Below are positions 1 to 8,672 of a DNA stretch of 64,000 nucleotides, piece after piece. The translations under genes and the position numbers were made by a program. Location of the stretch: positions 682,001-746,000 of the forward strand of contig CAVXEW010000013.1 of the NCBI GenBank assembly GCA_963760965.1, written 5' to 3'. The DNA comes from Pararhizobium_B sp963760965 (GTDB lineage Bacteria; Pseudomonadota; Alphaproteobacteria; Rhizobiales; Rhizobiaceae). The notes beneath the pieces are model-generated. The model was given only the letters and a program-made list of their open reading frames with translations, ran no database searches and had not been told where the DNA came from. Position 1 is the first letter of the stretch. Each line of letters begins with the position of its first letter.

Positions 1-19
1 GCTGCGGCGGCCGCAAGGT

Positions 20-949
20 TCAGAGCGAGTGCCGGATGCGCCAGCGGTCGTGAAACCATTGCCACTGGCCGGGACGTTCGCGCACCCAGGCCTCGACCTT
101 GTCGTTGAGAAGCTGCGCGGTCGCGGGTACGTCTATGCTGCCGTCGCCGGTCCTCGGTAACTCGATCGCCGGCTCGATGACGAGGCGGAACCGGTTGTCC
201 GGCAGCCGGATCGAGCGCGCGGGAAAGACCTCGCATTCATATTGTCGCACGAGCTTGGCGAGCAGCGGGTTGGTCTGCACCTCCTGCCCGAAGAAGGTGG
301 TCTTCGGACCCTTGCCGAACTTCTGGTCGACCAGCATGCCGACGCCGGCGCCCCGGTCGAGCGCCCGGGCGAGGTTCCAGGCGGCACCGGCATGCGAGGG
401 CACGAGCGCGCCGGAACGAGTGTGCCGCTCAGAAAAGAGCCGTCTGGCGATGTAGGGATTGTTCGGGGGACGGAAGAGGGCCGTGACATCCAGGCCGAAT
501 GTGGCGGCCGCGATGGGGAGCAGCTCGAAATTGCCTGTGTGCGCGGTGAAGACGATGAAGGGACGGGGGTTCTCCAGGAGATCGGTGAAGATCGGGATCC
601 CCTCGACCTCTATGCGATCCTTGCCGTTGCGCTCCGGATCGAAGTCGAAGATCTGGTCCAGGAAGATGTATTCGGCCGCGAGACGGGCCATGCTGACCCA
701 CATTTCCAGGGCGATCGCCTCGCGTTCCTCGTCGCTCTTCTCCGGGAAGGCGTTTTTCAGGTTGGCGAGCGCCAGCTTGTGGCGGGAGGACAGCGGTCCC
801 AGCCGCACGGCCAGAGCGTCGACTACCCCGATCGCCTTGTCGAAGGGCAGGCGGGAGAGAACGGCAAGAACACCGAAAAGCAGCTGTGCTACGATCCAGT
901 CCCGGAGACGCCGCAGCCCCAGGACGAGCCGCGTGACGAAAAGTTTCAT
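20..949 (-). CDS. lpxXL: Lipid A very-long-chain acyltransferase LpxXL
   Basis: LpxL/HtrB-family lysophospholipid acyltransferase, 309 aa. It carries the family HX4E catalytic motif as His137-Thr-Gly-Asn-Phe-Glu142. The N-terminus is hydrophobic and probably anchors the enzyme to the inner membrane. In rhizobia LpxXL moves a 27-hydroxyoctacosanoyl (C28) group from AcpXL onto lipid A as a secondary acyl chain. The gene is last in the leftward acpXL operon, 10 nt after the dehydrogenase stop. That position separates it from a generic LpxL, which would not sit with acpXL. The start is an ATG. Family assignment is firm; the C28 specificity is inferred from the cluster. Confidence 0.9.
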   Translation of the reverse strand: MKLFVTRLVLGLRRLRDWIVAQLLFGVLAVLSRLPFDKAIGVVDALAVRLGPLSSRHKLALANLKNAFPEKSDEEREAIALEMWVSMARLAAEYIFLDQIFDFDPERNGKDRIEVEGIPIFTDLLENPRPFIVFTAHTGNFELLPIAAATFGLDVTALFRPPNNPYIARRLFSERHTRSGALVPSHAGAAWNLARALDRGAGVGMLVDQKFGKGPKTTFFGQEVQTNPLLAKLVRQYECEVFPARSIRLPDNRFRLVIEPAIELPRTGDGSIDVPATAQLLNDKVEAWVRERPGQWQWFHDRWRIRHSL

Positions 950-959
950 TCGCGCGCGC

Positions 960-1988
960 TCAGTCGATCTTCAGGATGATCTTGCCGAACACCTTCCGGC
1001 TTTCCATGCGCTCAAGGGCCATCTCGATGCCGTCAAAGCCGATTTCCGTGTCGATGACCGGGTGCACGAGGCCGCGCGCCATTTTCTGCATGGCGTCCGC
1101 CATGTTCTCCATCCGGCACCCGAACGAGCCGAATAGCTTCAGCTGCTGCTGGAAGAGCTGCATGAGGTTGATCTGCGTCGAGACCCCCGATGTCGAACCG
1201 CAGGTCACGAGCCTGCCGCCGCGTTTCAGGCAAAGCATCGAGCCGGCCCAGGTGTCGGCCCCGACGTGCTCGAAGACGACGTCGACACCCTTCTTCCCGG
1301 TCAGCTTCCGGGTGACGCCCTCGAAGCGGTCCTCGCGATAGTTGATGACGTGGTCGGCGCCGAGGGCCCGTGCCTTGTCCATCTTCTCGTCGGACCCGAC
1401 CGTGGTGATGACGGTGCAGCCCATCTTTTTCGCGAGCTGGATGGCGGCGGAACCTATGCCCGAACCGCCGGCGTGGACGAGGATGGTTTCGCCCGGCTCC
1501 AGCCTCGCGTTGTCGAAGAGCATGTGCTCGACCGTGCCGAAGGTGACCGGGGCGAGGGCGGCCGCGATGGCGTCGACGCCGGGAGGGGCGGGAACGAGGA
1601 GGCGGGCCGGCAGGTTGACCTCCTCGCAGGCGAAGCCGTCGAGATGAAACCCGTGGACCCCGCCGACGTTCTCGCAGAGGTTGTCGCGTCCCTCGCGGCA
1701 GGCACGGCACAGGCCGCAGGTGCGCGCGCCGTAGATCGAGACGATCTGGCCGGGCAGGAGGTCAGAGACGCCGTGGCCGACGGCATGGACCTCGCCGGCG
1801 GCCTCCGCGCCGACGACAAGCGGCATCTTCCGCTTGGCGAACGCCATGCCGCGCCAGCCCCAGACATCGATATGGTTCAGCGCCACGGCCTTGATGCGCA
1901 CTGTCACCTCGCCGATCCCGGGGGCTCCGGGCGGCGACACCTCGACGATCTCGAGTTTGCGGTCTTCGACGAGTTGCAATGCGCGCAT
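960..1988 (-). CDS. adh2XL: Zinc-binding MDR alcohol dehydrogenase of the VLCFA cluster
   Basis: Medium-chain dehydrogenase/reductase, 342 aa, with an N-terminal GroES-like domain and a C-terminal Rossmann domain (glycine-rich GGSGIGSAAI stretch). The four structural-zinc cysteines are present in a C-x2-C-x2-C-x7-C arrangement around residues 93-107. The usual catalytic-zinc Cys in the N-terminal domain is replaced by an ALNHIDV-type sequence, as in quinone-reductase-like members. In rhizobial acpXL clusters the equivalent gene lies between fabF1XL and lpxXL. Its exact step in making the omega-1 hydroxy C28 acid is not settled by sequence. Expressed with its neighbours. Confidence 0.85.
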   Translation of the reverse strand: MRALQLVEDRKLEIVEVSPPGAPGIGEVTVRIKAVALNHIDVWGWRGMAFAKRKMPLVVGAEAAGEVHAVGHGVSDLLPGQIVSIYGARTCGLCRACREGRDNLCENVGGVHGFHLDGFACEEVNLPARLLVPAPPGVDAIAAALAPVTFGTVEHMLFDNARLEPGETILVHAGGSGIGSAAIQLAKKMGCTVITTVGSDEKMDKARALGADHVINYREDRFEGVTRKLTGKKGVDVVFEHVGADTWAGSMLCLKRGGRLVTCGSTSGVSTQINLMQLFQQQLKLFGSFGCRMENMADAMQKMARGLVHPVIDTEIGFDGIEMALERMESRKVFGKIILKID

Positions 1989-2048
1989 GAGAGTGTCCTT
2001 CGCCGCGGCGCGGCGCTTCCTTGCTGGCGTTCGAATTGCGTCGACCGC

Positions 2049-3344
2049 TTAAGCGGGTTCGGCCGTCATGACAAGGCAGGCGTTCTGTCCGCCGAAGCCG
2101 AAGGAGTTCGACAGCACGCTCGTCACTTGCCGGTCGCGCTTGACGTTGGGCACGACGTCGAGCTCGATCGCGGGGTCGGGATTGTCGTAGTTGATCGTCG
2201 GCGGCAGTGTTCCCGTGTGCATGGTCATCAGCGAGAAGACCGCCTCGATGGCGCCCGCGGCCGTAAGGGTATGGCCGATCATCGACTTGTTCGAAGAGAC
2301 CGGAATGTTCTTCAGTTCCTCCCCGAAGACGGTCGAGAGGGTCAGGTATTCCATCTTGTCGTTTTCAGGCGTCGAGGTGCCATGGGCGTTGACGTAGCCG
2401 ATGCCGCCTTCGCCGAGCCCGGCATCGGCGAGCGCCTCGCGCACGCACGCGATCGCAGGGGCGCCGTCCGGCGAGGAACGGGTGCGGTGGAAGTGATCCG
2501 CCTTCTCGCCGCAGCCCTTCATGATGCCGAGTATCCTCGCACCGCGCGCCTCGGCCGCTTCGAGCGATTCCAGCACCAGCGTGGCTGCTCCTTCGGCGAT
2601 GACGAAGCCGTCGCGGTTCCTGGTGAAGGGACGAGAGGCCTTTTCGGGGGGGTCGTTCTGGGTCGACAGGGCGGAGAGCAGCGAGAACCGGATCAGCGCC
2701 TCGGCGTTGACGGAGCCGTCGGTCGCCACCGTGAGGGCCCGGTCCGCTCGGCCCTGGCGGATTGCTTCCACGCCGAGCTGTATGGCGGTAGCGCCCGATG
2801 CGCATGCGGTCGACAATGTAACCGGCAGCCCGCGCGTGCCGAACCTGTCGGCGAGGCGCTCCGATATGGCGCCGAACAGTACCGATTCATGGAACACTGG
2901 GTCGGGCTCCCTGCGCATCGCCTCCAGGAAGCGGGCGTAGACGTCGCCCGGCTCCTTCGACGGCGGCGAGCGCCTGGCGATCTGGAAGCGCTGGCTCCAT
3001 TCCGGCTCGACGGGAGGGGCCGCAAGGAAAAGCGGGCCGCCGAACTCACCGGACATGCCGGCTTGCGCAAGCGCCTCCTGGGTCGTCTCGATTGCCATGG
3101 CGGAGGAACGCTCGACGGCATTTTGAGCCGGCAGATCGAGGAAATCCACGGTTCCCGAAATACGGGTGGCGAGCCTGTCCGTCGGAAAGCGCCGGATTTC
3201 GTGAATGCCGGAGACGCCGCCGGTCAGGGCTTTCCAGTTGTCCTGCAGCCCGCGGCCGAGCGAGGAAACGACCCCCATCCCCGTGATGGCGACGAGAGGA
3301 CGGCCAAGATGATCGGTATAGCGCGATGCGCTCATGGCGGGCAT
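2049..3344 (-). CDS. fabF1XL: Beta-ketoacyl-ACP synthase FabF1XL (catalytic)
   Basis: KAS II-type condensing enzyme, 431 aa. All active-site residues are visible: Cys181 in STACASG, His321 in NAHGTSTP, Lys353 and His358 in SSNKSMIGH. It should carry out decarboxylative Claisen condensations that extend the acyl chain on AcpXL toward C28. It starts 2 nt after the stop of the upstream ketosynthase-like gene, which lacks the catalytic Cys. The two probably form a heterodimer, as in type II KS/chain-length-factor pairs (inference). An ATG three codons in (MSASRY) is an alternative start. Confidence 0.92.
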   Translation of the reverse strand: MPAMSASRYTDHLGRPLVAITGMGVVSSLGRGLQDNWKALTGGVSGIHEIRRFPTDRLATRISGTVDFLDLPAQNAVERSSAMAIETTQEALAQAGMSGEFGGPLFLAAPPVEPEWSQRFQIARRSPPSKEPGDVYARFLEAMRREPDPVFHESVLFGAISERLADRFGTRGLPVTLSTACASGATAIQLGVEAIRQGRADRALTVATDGSVNAEALIRFSLLSALSTQNDPPEKASRPFTRNRDGFVIAEGAATLVLESLEAAEARGARILGIMKGCGEKADHFHRTRSSPDGAPAIACVREALADAGLGEGGIGYVNAHGTSTPENDKMEYLTLSTVFGEELKNIPVSSNKSMIGHTLTAAGAIEAVFSLMTMHTGTLPPTINYDNPDPAIELDVVPNVKRDRQVTSVLSNSFGFGGQNACLVMTAEPA

Positions 3345-3346
3345 CC

Positions 3347-4552
3347 CTATCGGCCTTCGGCCGCGAGCACGGCGATGCCTTCGCCGCGCACATGGCCGAG
3401 GGTTGTGACGATGGCCGAGGACGCGGGGGCGTCCATGGCCGCTTCGCCGGCGGGGTCGAAGGGTGGCACCTTCGCGCCGGACTTGAGGGCCAGCGCAGCC
3501 AGCGCCACGCCAAGCGGGAAGGCCGGTTCGATCAGGTGCCCGGTAACGCCCGCAAATCCCCGGACGGGCGCGGAGGGAAACAGCTCAGCGAGCAGGCGGT
3601 GTTCCTCGGCCGTGATGTGCCTGAGGCCCGAGGCTCCGCTGAAGACGACCGGGCGGTCTGCCGAAGTCGCGCCCGTGGCATCCGCCAGATGGCGCAACCG
3701 GCGCTCCAGCCTTCCGTCGTCCCGCGGGCCGCGATCTCCTTCGACCGAGGCGAGCGTGGCATAGATCGACGCGCCGCGCGCTTCTGCATTCGCCCGCGAT
3801 TCCAGAACGAGGAACACCGCGCCGGAACCGAGAACGATACCGCCGCCGTGTTCGGCGTCGCGTGACCAGAGCGGCTGCCATTCGCCCGTGGAGCTGCCTC
3901 CGATCGCCTCTACCAGCAGAAGCATGTCGCGGCGTTCGGCATTCATCGCGCCGCCGACGAGCGCGTGAGTCGACTGTCCGGCGCGGATGCGACGGTAGGC
4001 GATCTCGATGGCAGAGATCCCGGCGGCTTCCTCGCCCATCAGGGTGCGGGACGAACCGGTCACCTTGTGAACGATGGAGATGTTTCCGGCGAGCAGGTTC
4101 GACAGCTGGGCGAGGAACAGGGTCGGACGCAGCTCGGTCGTCAGCTTTTCGTTGAGCAGCACCTCCGGATCGTCACGGTTCGCGGCTTCCTCGACGATCA
4201 TCGAATCGACGGCCTGATCGCGCTCGCCGCCGGCGGCGGCAACGACCATGTCCATCGTGGAGCAGGTCTCGGCGTCGTCCTTCAGGCCGGCGTCGTCGAG
4301 CGCCAGGCCCGCGGCGAATACGCCGAGCCTCTGCCAGTTCTCCATCTGCCGCTGGTCGCCGCGACGTGGAATCTGCTCGGACCAGTCGATCTCGGGCATG
4401 GGATGGACCGGGTAGGGGGCGAAGCGTTCGGTATCGACCCGCGGGAAGGAGGCGGCGCCGGAGAGCAGGGCCTCGTGCGCCGCACGGCCGACGCCGGCGC
4501 TGGTGACGAGGCCTATCCCCGTGATCACGACGTCGTTGGGTGCTTTCGTCAT
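3347..4552 (-). CDS. fabF2XL: Ketosynthase-like partner FabF2XL, catalytic Cys absent
   Basis: KAS-fold protein, 401 aa, aligning with FabF along its length. Where active enzymes have STACASG it reads GSSRTLMGEEAAG, so the nucleophilic Cys is missing. The NAHGTST histidine segment is replaced by FSGASGLRH. The later Gly-His (VTGHL) is retained. This pattern resembles chain-length factors of type II polyketide synthases, so a structural or length-controlling role beside FabF1XL is likely rather than independent condensation. Its start codon overlaps the fabZXL stop by 1 nt (TGATG), implying translational coupling. The reading frame is intact and similar in composition to its neighbours. Confidence 0.88.
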   Translation of the reverse strand: MTKAPNDVVITGIGLVTSAGVGRAAHEALLSGAASFPRVDTERFAPYPVHPMPEIDWSEQIPRRGDQRQMENWQRLGVFAAGLALDDAGLKDDAETCSTMDMVVAAAGGERDQAVDSMIVEEAANRDDPEVLLNEKLTTELRPTLFLAQLSNLLAGNISIVHKVTGSSRTLMGEEAAGISAIEIAYRRIRAGQSTHALVGGAMNAERRDMLLLVEAIGGSSTGEWQPLWSRDAEHGGGIVLGSGAVFLVLESRANAEARGASIYATLASVEGDRGPRDDGRLERRLRHLADATGATSADRPVVFSGASGLRHITAEEHRLLAELFPSAPVRGFAGVTGHLIEPAFPLGVALAALALKSGAKVPPFDPAGEAAMDAPASSAIVTTLGHVRGEGIAVLAAEGR

Positions 4553-5043
4553 CAGGGCTTTCCAGTCTCTTGCGGACGGGCCGCCAGTGCCGCCGTCAGC
4601 CCGACCTGTTCGGCGCGTGTCCTGACGATATCGCCAAGCGGGAGATCCGAAAAGGGCAGCAGCCTCAGCTTGAGCTGGGCGTCGCAGATCTTCTTGCCGG
4701 CACTGGAGATGCGCGCCCTCGTGACGGCGTAGCCCGAGCCCTCGTGTTCCAGCGAGGCCTCGATCTCCAGCTTGGTCGACGGCTCCACGAAAGTTCGAAG
4801 CTTGGCGCTGTCGACCGAGATGAGGAACGGCATGGAAGCGAAGTCGGTGCGCGCGAGCAACAGGAAGCCGGACGCCTGGGCCATCGTCTCCACCAGAAGG
4901 ACACCGGGCACCAGGGGCATGCCCGGGAAATGTCCCTCGAAGACCGGGCTCTTTTCCGGCGTGGTTGAACTCGCGCTCAGCCGGCCATGGGCGAGGTCGA
5001 CGGAATCGACCCGATCGATCATCTGAAAATATTCGAGAAGCAT
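4552..5043 (-). CDS. fabZXL: 3-hydroxyacyl-ACP dehydratase FabZXL
   Basis: Hotdog-fold dehydratase, 163 aa. The FabZ catalytic His lies in GHFPGMPLVPG (His38), with the paired acidic residue at Glu52 in the central helix. It removes water from 3-hydroxyacyl-AcpXL during elongation of the very long acyl chain of lipid A. It sits between acpXL (25 nt upstream) and fabF2XL, with which it overlaps by 1 nt. The sequence diverges from housekeeping FabZ, and a general fabZ normally sits beside lpxA/lpxD, so dedication to AcpXL is the better reading. Confidence 0.9.
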   Translation of the reverse strand: MLLEYFQMIDRVDSVDLAHGRLSASSTTPEKSPVFEGHFPGMPLVPGVLLVETMAQASGFLLLARTDFASMPFLISVDSAKLRTFVEPSTKLEIEASLEHEGSGYAVTRARISSAGKKICDAQLKLRLLPFSDLPLGDIVRTRAEQVGLTAALAARPQETGKP

Positions 5044-5068
5044 CGGGTCCGACCGGCCGGGGCGCGGA

Positions 5069-5347
5069 TCACGCCTTCGCCGCCCTCAATTCGTCGATCT
5101 TGGCGCAGAGGTTCTTCAAAACGAAATATTCTTCCGTCGAAACCTTGCCGTCGTTGACTTCCTGAGTCCACTTCTCGAGCGGAATCTTGATGCCGAATTC
5201 CTTGTCGATCGCGAACACGATGTCGAGGAAGTCCAGGCTGTCTATGCCGAGATCGTCGATCGTGTGGCTTTCGGGCGTGATGGTGTCGCGGTCGATCTCG
5301 CTGGTGTCGGCGATGATGTCAGCCACTTTGTCGAAGGTAGCGGTCAC
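5069..5347 (-). CDS. acpXL: Acyl carrier protein AcpXL
   Basis: Specialised acyl carrier protein, 92 aa, against about 78 for housekeeping AcpP. The phosphopantetheine attachment Ser37 lies in GIDSLDF. AcpXL carries the growing 27-hydroxyoctacosanoate chain and delivers it to LpxXL. First gene of the leftward operon, with a GTG start preceded by a GGGGA ribosome-binding site and a good sigma70-type promoter about 40-60 nt upstream. The order acpXL-fabZXL-fabF2XL-fabF1XL-adh-lpxXL matches the cluster known from Rhizobium and Sinorhizobium. Confidence 0.96.
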   Translation of the reverse strand: MTATFDKVADIIADTSEIDRDTITPESHTIDDLGIDSLDFLDIVFAIDKEFGIKIPLEKWTQEVNDGKVSTEEYFVLKNLCAKIDELRAAKA

Positions 5348-5382
5348 GCTGCAGTCCCCGTTGAAAATGTTGCCGGCGGGCA

Positions 5383-5411
5383 GCTATAGAAAACTATGCC
5401 GCGAATGCCAA
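5383..5411 (-). promoter_or_regulatory. Candidate promoter of the acpXL operon
   Basis: Read on the minus strand: TTGGCA (-35, 5411-5406), a spacer of exactly 17 nt, then TATAGC (-10, 5388-5383). This places transcription start about 30 nt before the acpXL GTG. No other good match lies in the 158-nt gap to the divergent acetyltransferase gene. Seen by eye; not tested. Confidence 0.6.
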
Positions 5412-5505
5412 TGGTCACATTGACCGCCGCTGTGCGCCATCGCCCCGGCAAATTCAAGAGCGAAAGGCGTTTATGCCCCGACCCGGGGCCGTTCAATGAG
5501 GCCAC

Positions 5506-6264
5506 ATGGGACCAGCTAGCGAAGATTTCAACTGGCGCATCGAGGAGGCATGCGTCAATGCCTGGCCGTCGGAGACCAATCTCCTTCGCGACGGCTGGCT
5601 GGTGCGTCGATCCGGCGGGCCGGTCAGGCGGAGCAATTCGGTCAATCCGCTGCGTGGCCCCCGCGGACCGTCCGTGGATGTCGTCGCCTTCGCGGAACGG
5701 TTCTACGCGGAGCAGGGGCAGGACGCGATCTTTCGCGTCCCGGACATTGCCCCGGATCTCGACGACGTCCTGACGGGGCGGGGCTACGGCGTCGAAGACC
5801 GGACGCTGACCCTGGTCGCCGATCTCTCGGGCCGGCCGGTTGCCGGCGGTAGCGAGGCGGGCGTCCATCTCGCTGCTTCACCGTCACGAAGCTGGCTTGC
5901 GGCGCGCTCGCGGCTTGCCGGCGCGGATGCGGCCGGTCGTGACATCTACGAGAAGATGACCCGGCTGATCCGGCTGCCGGCCCGTTTCGCCGGCATCGAC
6001 GTCGACGGCGAGACGGTCGCCCAGGCCTATGCCGTCATCCACCGCCGGGTCGCCGTCGTCAATTCGGTCGCCACCGACCCGGATCATCGCCGGAGGGGGC
6101 TCGGACGGCGCGCCGTCGGAGGGCTCATCGACTGGGCTTGTGCGGCCGGCGCGGATACGGCGGCCCTGCAGGTCGTCGCCGACAACGCGCCGGCACTTGC
6201 GCTCTATCGTTCGCTCGGCTTCGACCGCCTCGCCTACGGCTATCACTATCGCGTGCGGCGCTAA
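5506..6264 (+). CDS. GNAT family N-acetyltransferase
   Basis: Acetyltransferase of 252 aa with the GNAT fold in its C-terminal half. The acetyl-CoA binding motif A is visible as RRRGLG at residues 195-200 after the VNSVATDPDH strand. The N-terminal 110 residues look like a degenerate first GNAT-type domain (YAEQGQDAIFRV segment), so a tandem GNAT is possible. The substrate cannot be told from sequence. It stands alone between the divergent acpXL operon and gnd. The start is the first in-frame ATG, with only a weak ribosome-binding site. Confidence 0.8.
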   Translation: MGPASEDFNWRIEEACVNAWPSETNLLRDGWLVRRSGGPVRRSNSVNPLRGPRGPSVDVVAFAERFYAEQGQDAIFRVPDIAPDLDDVLTGRGYGVEDRTLTLVADLSGRPVAGGSEAGVHLAASPSRSWLAARSRLAGADAAGRDIYEKMTRLIRLPARFAGIDVDGETVAQAYAVIHRRVAVVNSVATDPDHRRRGLGRRAVGGLIDWACAAGADTAALQVVADNAPALALYRSLGFDRLAYGYHYRVRR

Positions 6265-6345
6265 ATCCTGCTGCCATGCTTCTTCCTTGCCCTTCGCAGG
6301 GTCGGGTGCCAAATAGACGGTTTCGAGGAAACGACGAGGAACACC

Positions 6346-7776
6346 ATGTCTGAAGCTGAGATCGGCCTCATCGGCCTTGGCGTGATGGGCGCCAACCTTG
6401 CGCTCAACATCGCGGAGAAGGGCAACACGATTGCCGTGTTCAACCGCACCACTTCGAAGACACGGGAGTTCCACGAGAGCGCCGGCGAACTGAAATCGCG
6501 GATCGTTCCCTGCGAGACCCTGGAGGAATTCGTCGCCGCGATCCGGCCGCCGCGGCCGGTGATCATCATGGTCAAGGCCGGCGATCCGGTCGACGAGCAG
6601 ATCGAGCACCTGAAGCCGCTCCTGGAGAAGAACGACATCCTGATCGATGCCGGCAACGCCAACTTCCACGATACGATGCGGCGTTTCGATGCCCTGGAGG
6701 ACAGCGGCCTCACCTTCATCGGGATGGGCGTTTCCGGAGGAGAGGAAGGGGCGCGGCACGGCCCCTCGATCATGGTCGGCGGCACGGAAGCCTCCTACCG
6801 GCGGGTCGAGAAGGTGCTGACGTCGATCTCGGCGAAGTTCGAAGGCGAGCCTTGCTGCGCCTGGCTCGGCGAGAACGGGGCCGGGCACTTCGTCAAGACG
6901 ATCCACAACGGCATCGAATATGCCGACATGCAGATGATCGCCGAGGTCTACGGCATCCTGCGGGACGGGCTCGGCATGGAGGCCGGCGCGATCGGCACCG
7001 TGTTCGAGACCTGGAACACCGGCCGGCTCGATTCGTACCTCATCGAGATCACCGGCAACGTACTTGCAGCGAGCGATCCGAAGACCGGCAGCCCCATGGT
7101 CGACATGATCCTCGATTCGGCCGGCCAGAAGGGAACCGGCCGCTGGGCGGTCATCGAGAGCCAGATGATGGGGATTCCGGCGACGGCGATCGAGGCGGCG
7201 GTGGCGGCGCGCAGCCTGTCGTCGATGAAGAAGGAGCGGGAGGCGGCGGAGGAAATCTTCGGCCTGCCGGATGCGTCGAGCCTTGCCGCGATGGATGCGG
7301 AAAAGGTGATCGACGCGCTGGAACTGGCGCTGCTCGCCGGCAAGGTCGGAGCCTATGCGCAGGGATTCGCGGTGATGGCCGGCGCCTCGCGGGAGTTCGG
7401 CTGGAACCTGCCGATGCCGACCATCGCCAAGATCTGGCGGGCCGGATGCATCATCCGCTCCGCCTTTCTCGACGAGATCGCCAAGGCCTTCGATGAAACT
7501 CCCGACGCGGCCAACCTCGCCGTGACGCCGAAATTCTCCGCCATGCTCGAAGAGTGCGATGCGGCGCTGCGCTTCGTCGTGTCGTCGGCGGTGAACGCCG
7601 GACTGCCGGTTCCGGCACTCGCCAGCGCGCTCTCCTATTTCGACAGCTACCGGCGCGGCCGGGGCACTGCCAATCTCGTCCAGGCCCAGCGCGACTTCTT
7701 CGGTGCTCACGGGTTCCGGCGCATCGACGAACCGGCAGACGGGCAGCACGGCCCCTGGGGAAGCGGCACCGCCTGA
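6346..7776 (+). CDS. gnd: 6-phosphogluconate dehydrogenase, decarboxylating
   Basis: Oxidises 6-phosphogluconate to ribulose 5-phosphate and CO2 with NADP in the cytosolic pentose phosphate pathway. Length 476 aa, typical of the long family form. The Rossmann motif GLGVMG spans residues 10-15, followed by an NRT cofactor-discriminating loop. The family signature ILDSAGQKGTGRW is present, as are the catalytic Lys and Asn in GHFVKTIHNGIEY. The conserved C-terminal RDFFGAHGF region is intact. GAGGAA precedes the ATG. Transcribed alone; it converges with the XRE regulator gene 10 nt downstream. Confidence 0.97.
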   Translation: MSEAEIGLIGLGVMGANLALNIAEKGNTIAVFNRTTSKTREFHESAGELKSRIVPCETLEEFVAAIRPPRPVIIMVKAGDPVDEQIEHLKPLLEKNDILIDAGNANFHDTMRRFDALEDSGLTFIGMGVSGGEEGARHGPSIMVGGTEASYRRVEKVLTSISAKFEGEPCCAWLGENGAGHFVKTIHNGIEYADMQMIAEVYGILRDGLGMEAGAIGTVFETWNTGRLDSYLIEITGNVLAASDPKTGSPMVDMILDSAGQKGTGRWAVIESQMMGIPATAIEAAVAARSLSSMKKEREAAEEIFGLPDASSLAAMDAEKVIDALELALLAGKVGAYAQGFAVMAGASREFGWNLPMPTIAKIWRAGCIIRSAFLDEIAKAFDETPDAANLAVTPKFSAMLEECDAALRFVVSSAVNAGLPVPALASALSYFDSYRRGRGTANLVQAQRDFFGAHGFRRIDEPADGQHGPWGSGTA

Positions 7777-7786
7777 CCGGATGAAT

Positions 7787-8581
7787 TCACGGCTGCCGGG
7801 GAAGCAGGACCGCAAGCTTCAGGCCCTTCTGCGCCGCAACGTCGAAAGTCACCTGATCGTAGACCAGCAATCCTGCGTGCGGATGGTCGAAGGTGCGCTC
7901 GCCGCCTTCGCGTCCCAGGACGGAGTGTTCTTCCCACAGACGTGCGAAGAGAGGGCTCCTGTCGCGCAGTTCGTCGACGAGCGCCCGTATCGGCGCGTCG
8001 TCGATCCGGGCGCTCACGTCGGCGCGGAACTCCGACACGACGCGCCGCGTGCGGACCTCGTGGTCGCGAATGAGCCGCCGCGCCGCTTCGCTGAGGAAGA
8101 TGAAGCGCAGGAGATTGGGACGCGGATCGACGTCGAGCCACCCGCTGAAGAGATGTTCGGCGTGGCGGTTCCAGGCCCGCACGTTCCAGGCCCGGTCGAG
8201 CACATAGGCCGGCGCCCCGATCACGGCTACGCAAGCGTCGAGCATGGCGGGCAGGGCGGCCGGACCGGAGACTTCCCGATCGGGGTCCCGCCGTGCGGCG
8301 AGTTCGAAGAGATAGGTCCGCTCTGCCCTCGTCAACTGCAGTGCCGCGGCGAGGCGGGACAGCGCGCTCGCCGAAACGGAAATGTCGCGACCCTGTTCGA
8401 GCCAGGTGTACCAGGTCAGGCTGAGGCCGCTCAGTTGCGCCACTTCCTCGCGACGGAGGCCCGGGGTGCGGCGGCGCGCGCCGGCGGGCAGGCCGATCGC
8501 GGCCGGCGTCATCCTTTCCCGGCAGGCGCGCACGAAGTCGCCCAGTTCCTTGCGCTGCGCGGCGTCCGGCACGTCGATCAT
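7787..8581 (-). CDS. XRE-family regulator with MmyB-like ligand domain
   Basis: HTH regulator of about 264 aa. The N-terminal helix-turn-helix (TPGLRREEVAQLSGLS, about residues 39-54) is followed by a C-terminal MmyB-like PAS-type domain of the kind that may bind a fatty-acid-like ligand. Members often control one adjacent, divergently transcribed oxidoreductase or methyltransferase gene; here that gene is the methyltransferase starting at 8673. ATG 8581 is chosen because a TATACT box at 8602-8597 would start the mRNA near 8590. ATG 8593 and a longer open frame to 8674 are alternatives. No clear ribosome-binding site precedes either ATG. Confidence 0.85.
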   Translation of the reverse strand: MIDVPDAAQRKELGDFVRACRERMTPAAIGLPAGARRRTPGLRREEVAQLSGLSLTWYTWLEQGRDISVSASALSRLAAALQLTRAERTYLFELAARRDPDREVSGPAALPAMLDACVAVIGAPAYVLDRAWNVRAWNRHAEHLFSGWLDVDPRPNLLRFIFLSEAARRLIRDHEVRTRRVVSEFRADVSARIDDAPIRALVDELRDRSPLFARLWEEHSVLGREGGERTFDHPHAGLLVYDQVTFDVAAQKGLKLAVLLPRQP

Positions 8582-8593
8582 GGTGCAATTCAT

Positions 8594-8625
8594 ACCAGTA
8601 TAAGTGGGGACCTTAAACCAGTTTA
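8594..8625. promoter_or_regulatory. Direct-repeat operator candidate between regulator and methyltransferase
   Basis: Two near-identical 9-mers, ACCAGTATA (8594-8602) and ACCAGTTTA (8617-8625), lie 23 bp apart between the divergent genes. The first overlaps the -10-like TATACT of the regulator. The second lies between the likely -35 (TTAAAC, 8613-8618) and -10 (TATGCT, 8636-8641) of the methyltransferase. The geometry suits an autoregulated divergent switch. Inference from sequence only. Confidence 0.45.
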
Positions 8626-8672
8626 CGCGAGGCGGTATGCTCGGTCCATCGCAGCATAGAAGGAGAGCGTCC

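Noticed and set aside
1266..3764. An 832-codon plus-strand frame opposite adh2XL and the ketosynthase genes
   Set aside because: Same GC-driven artefact; it crosses three real gene boundaries on the other strand.
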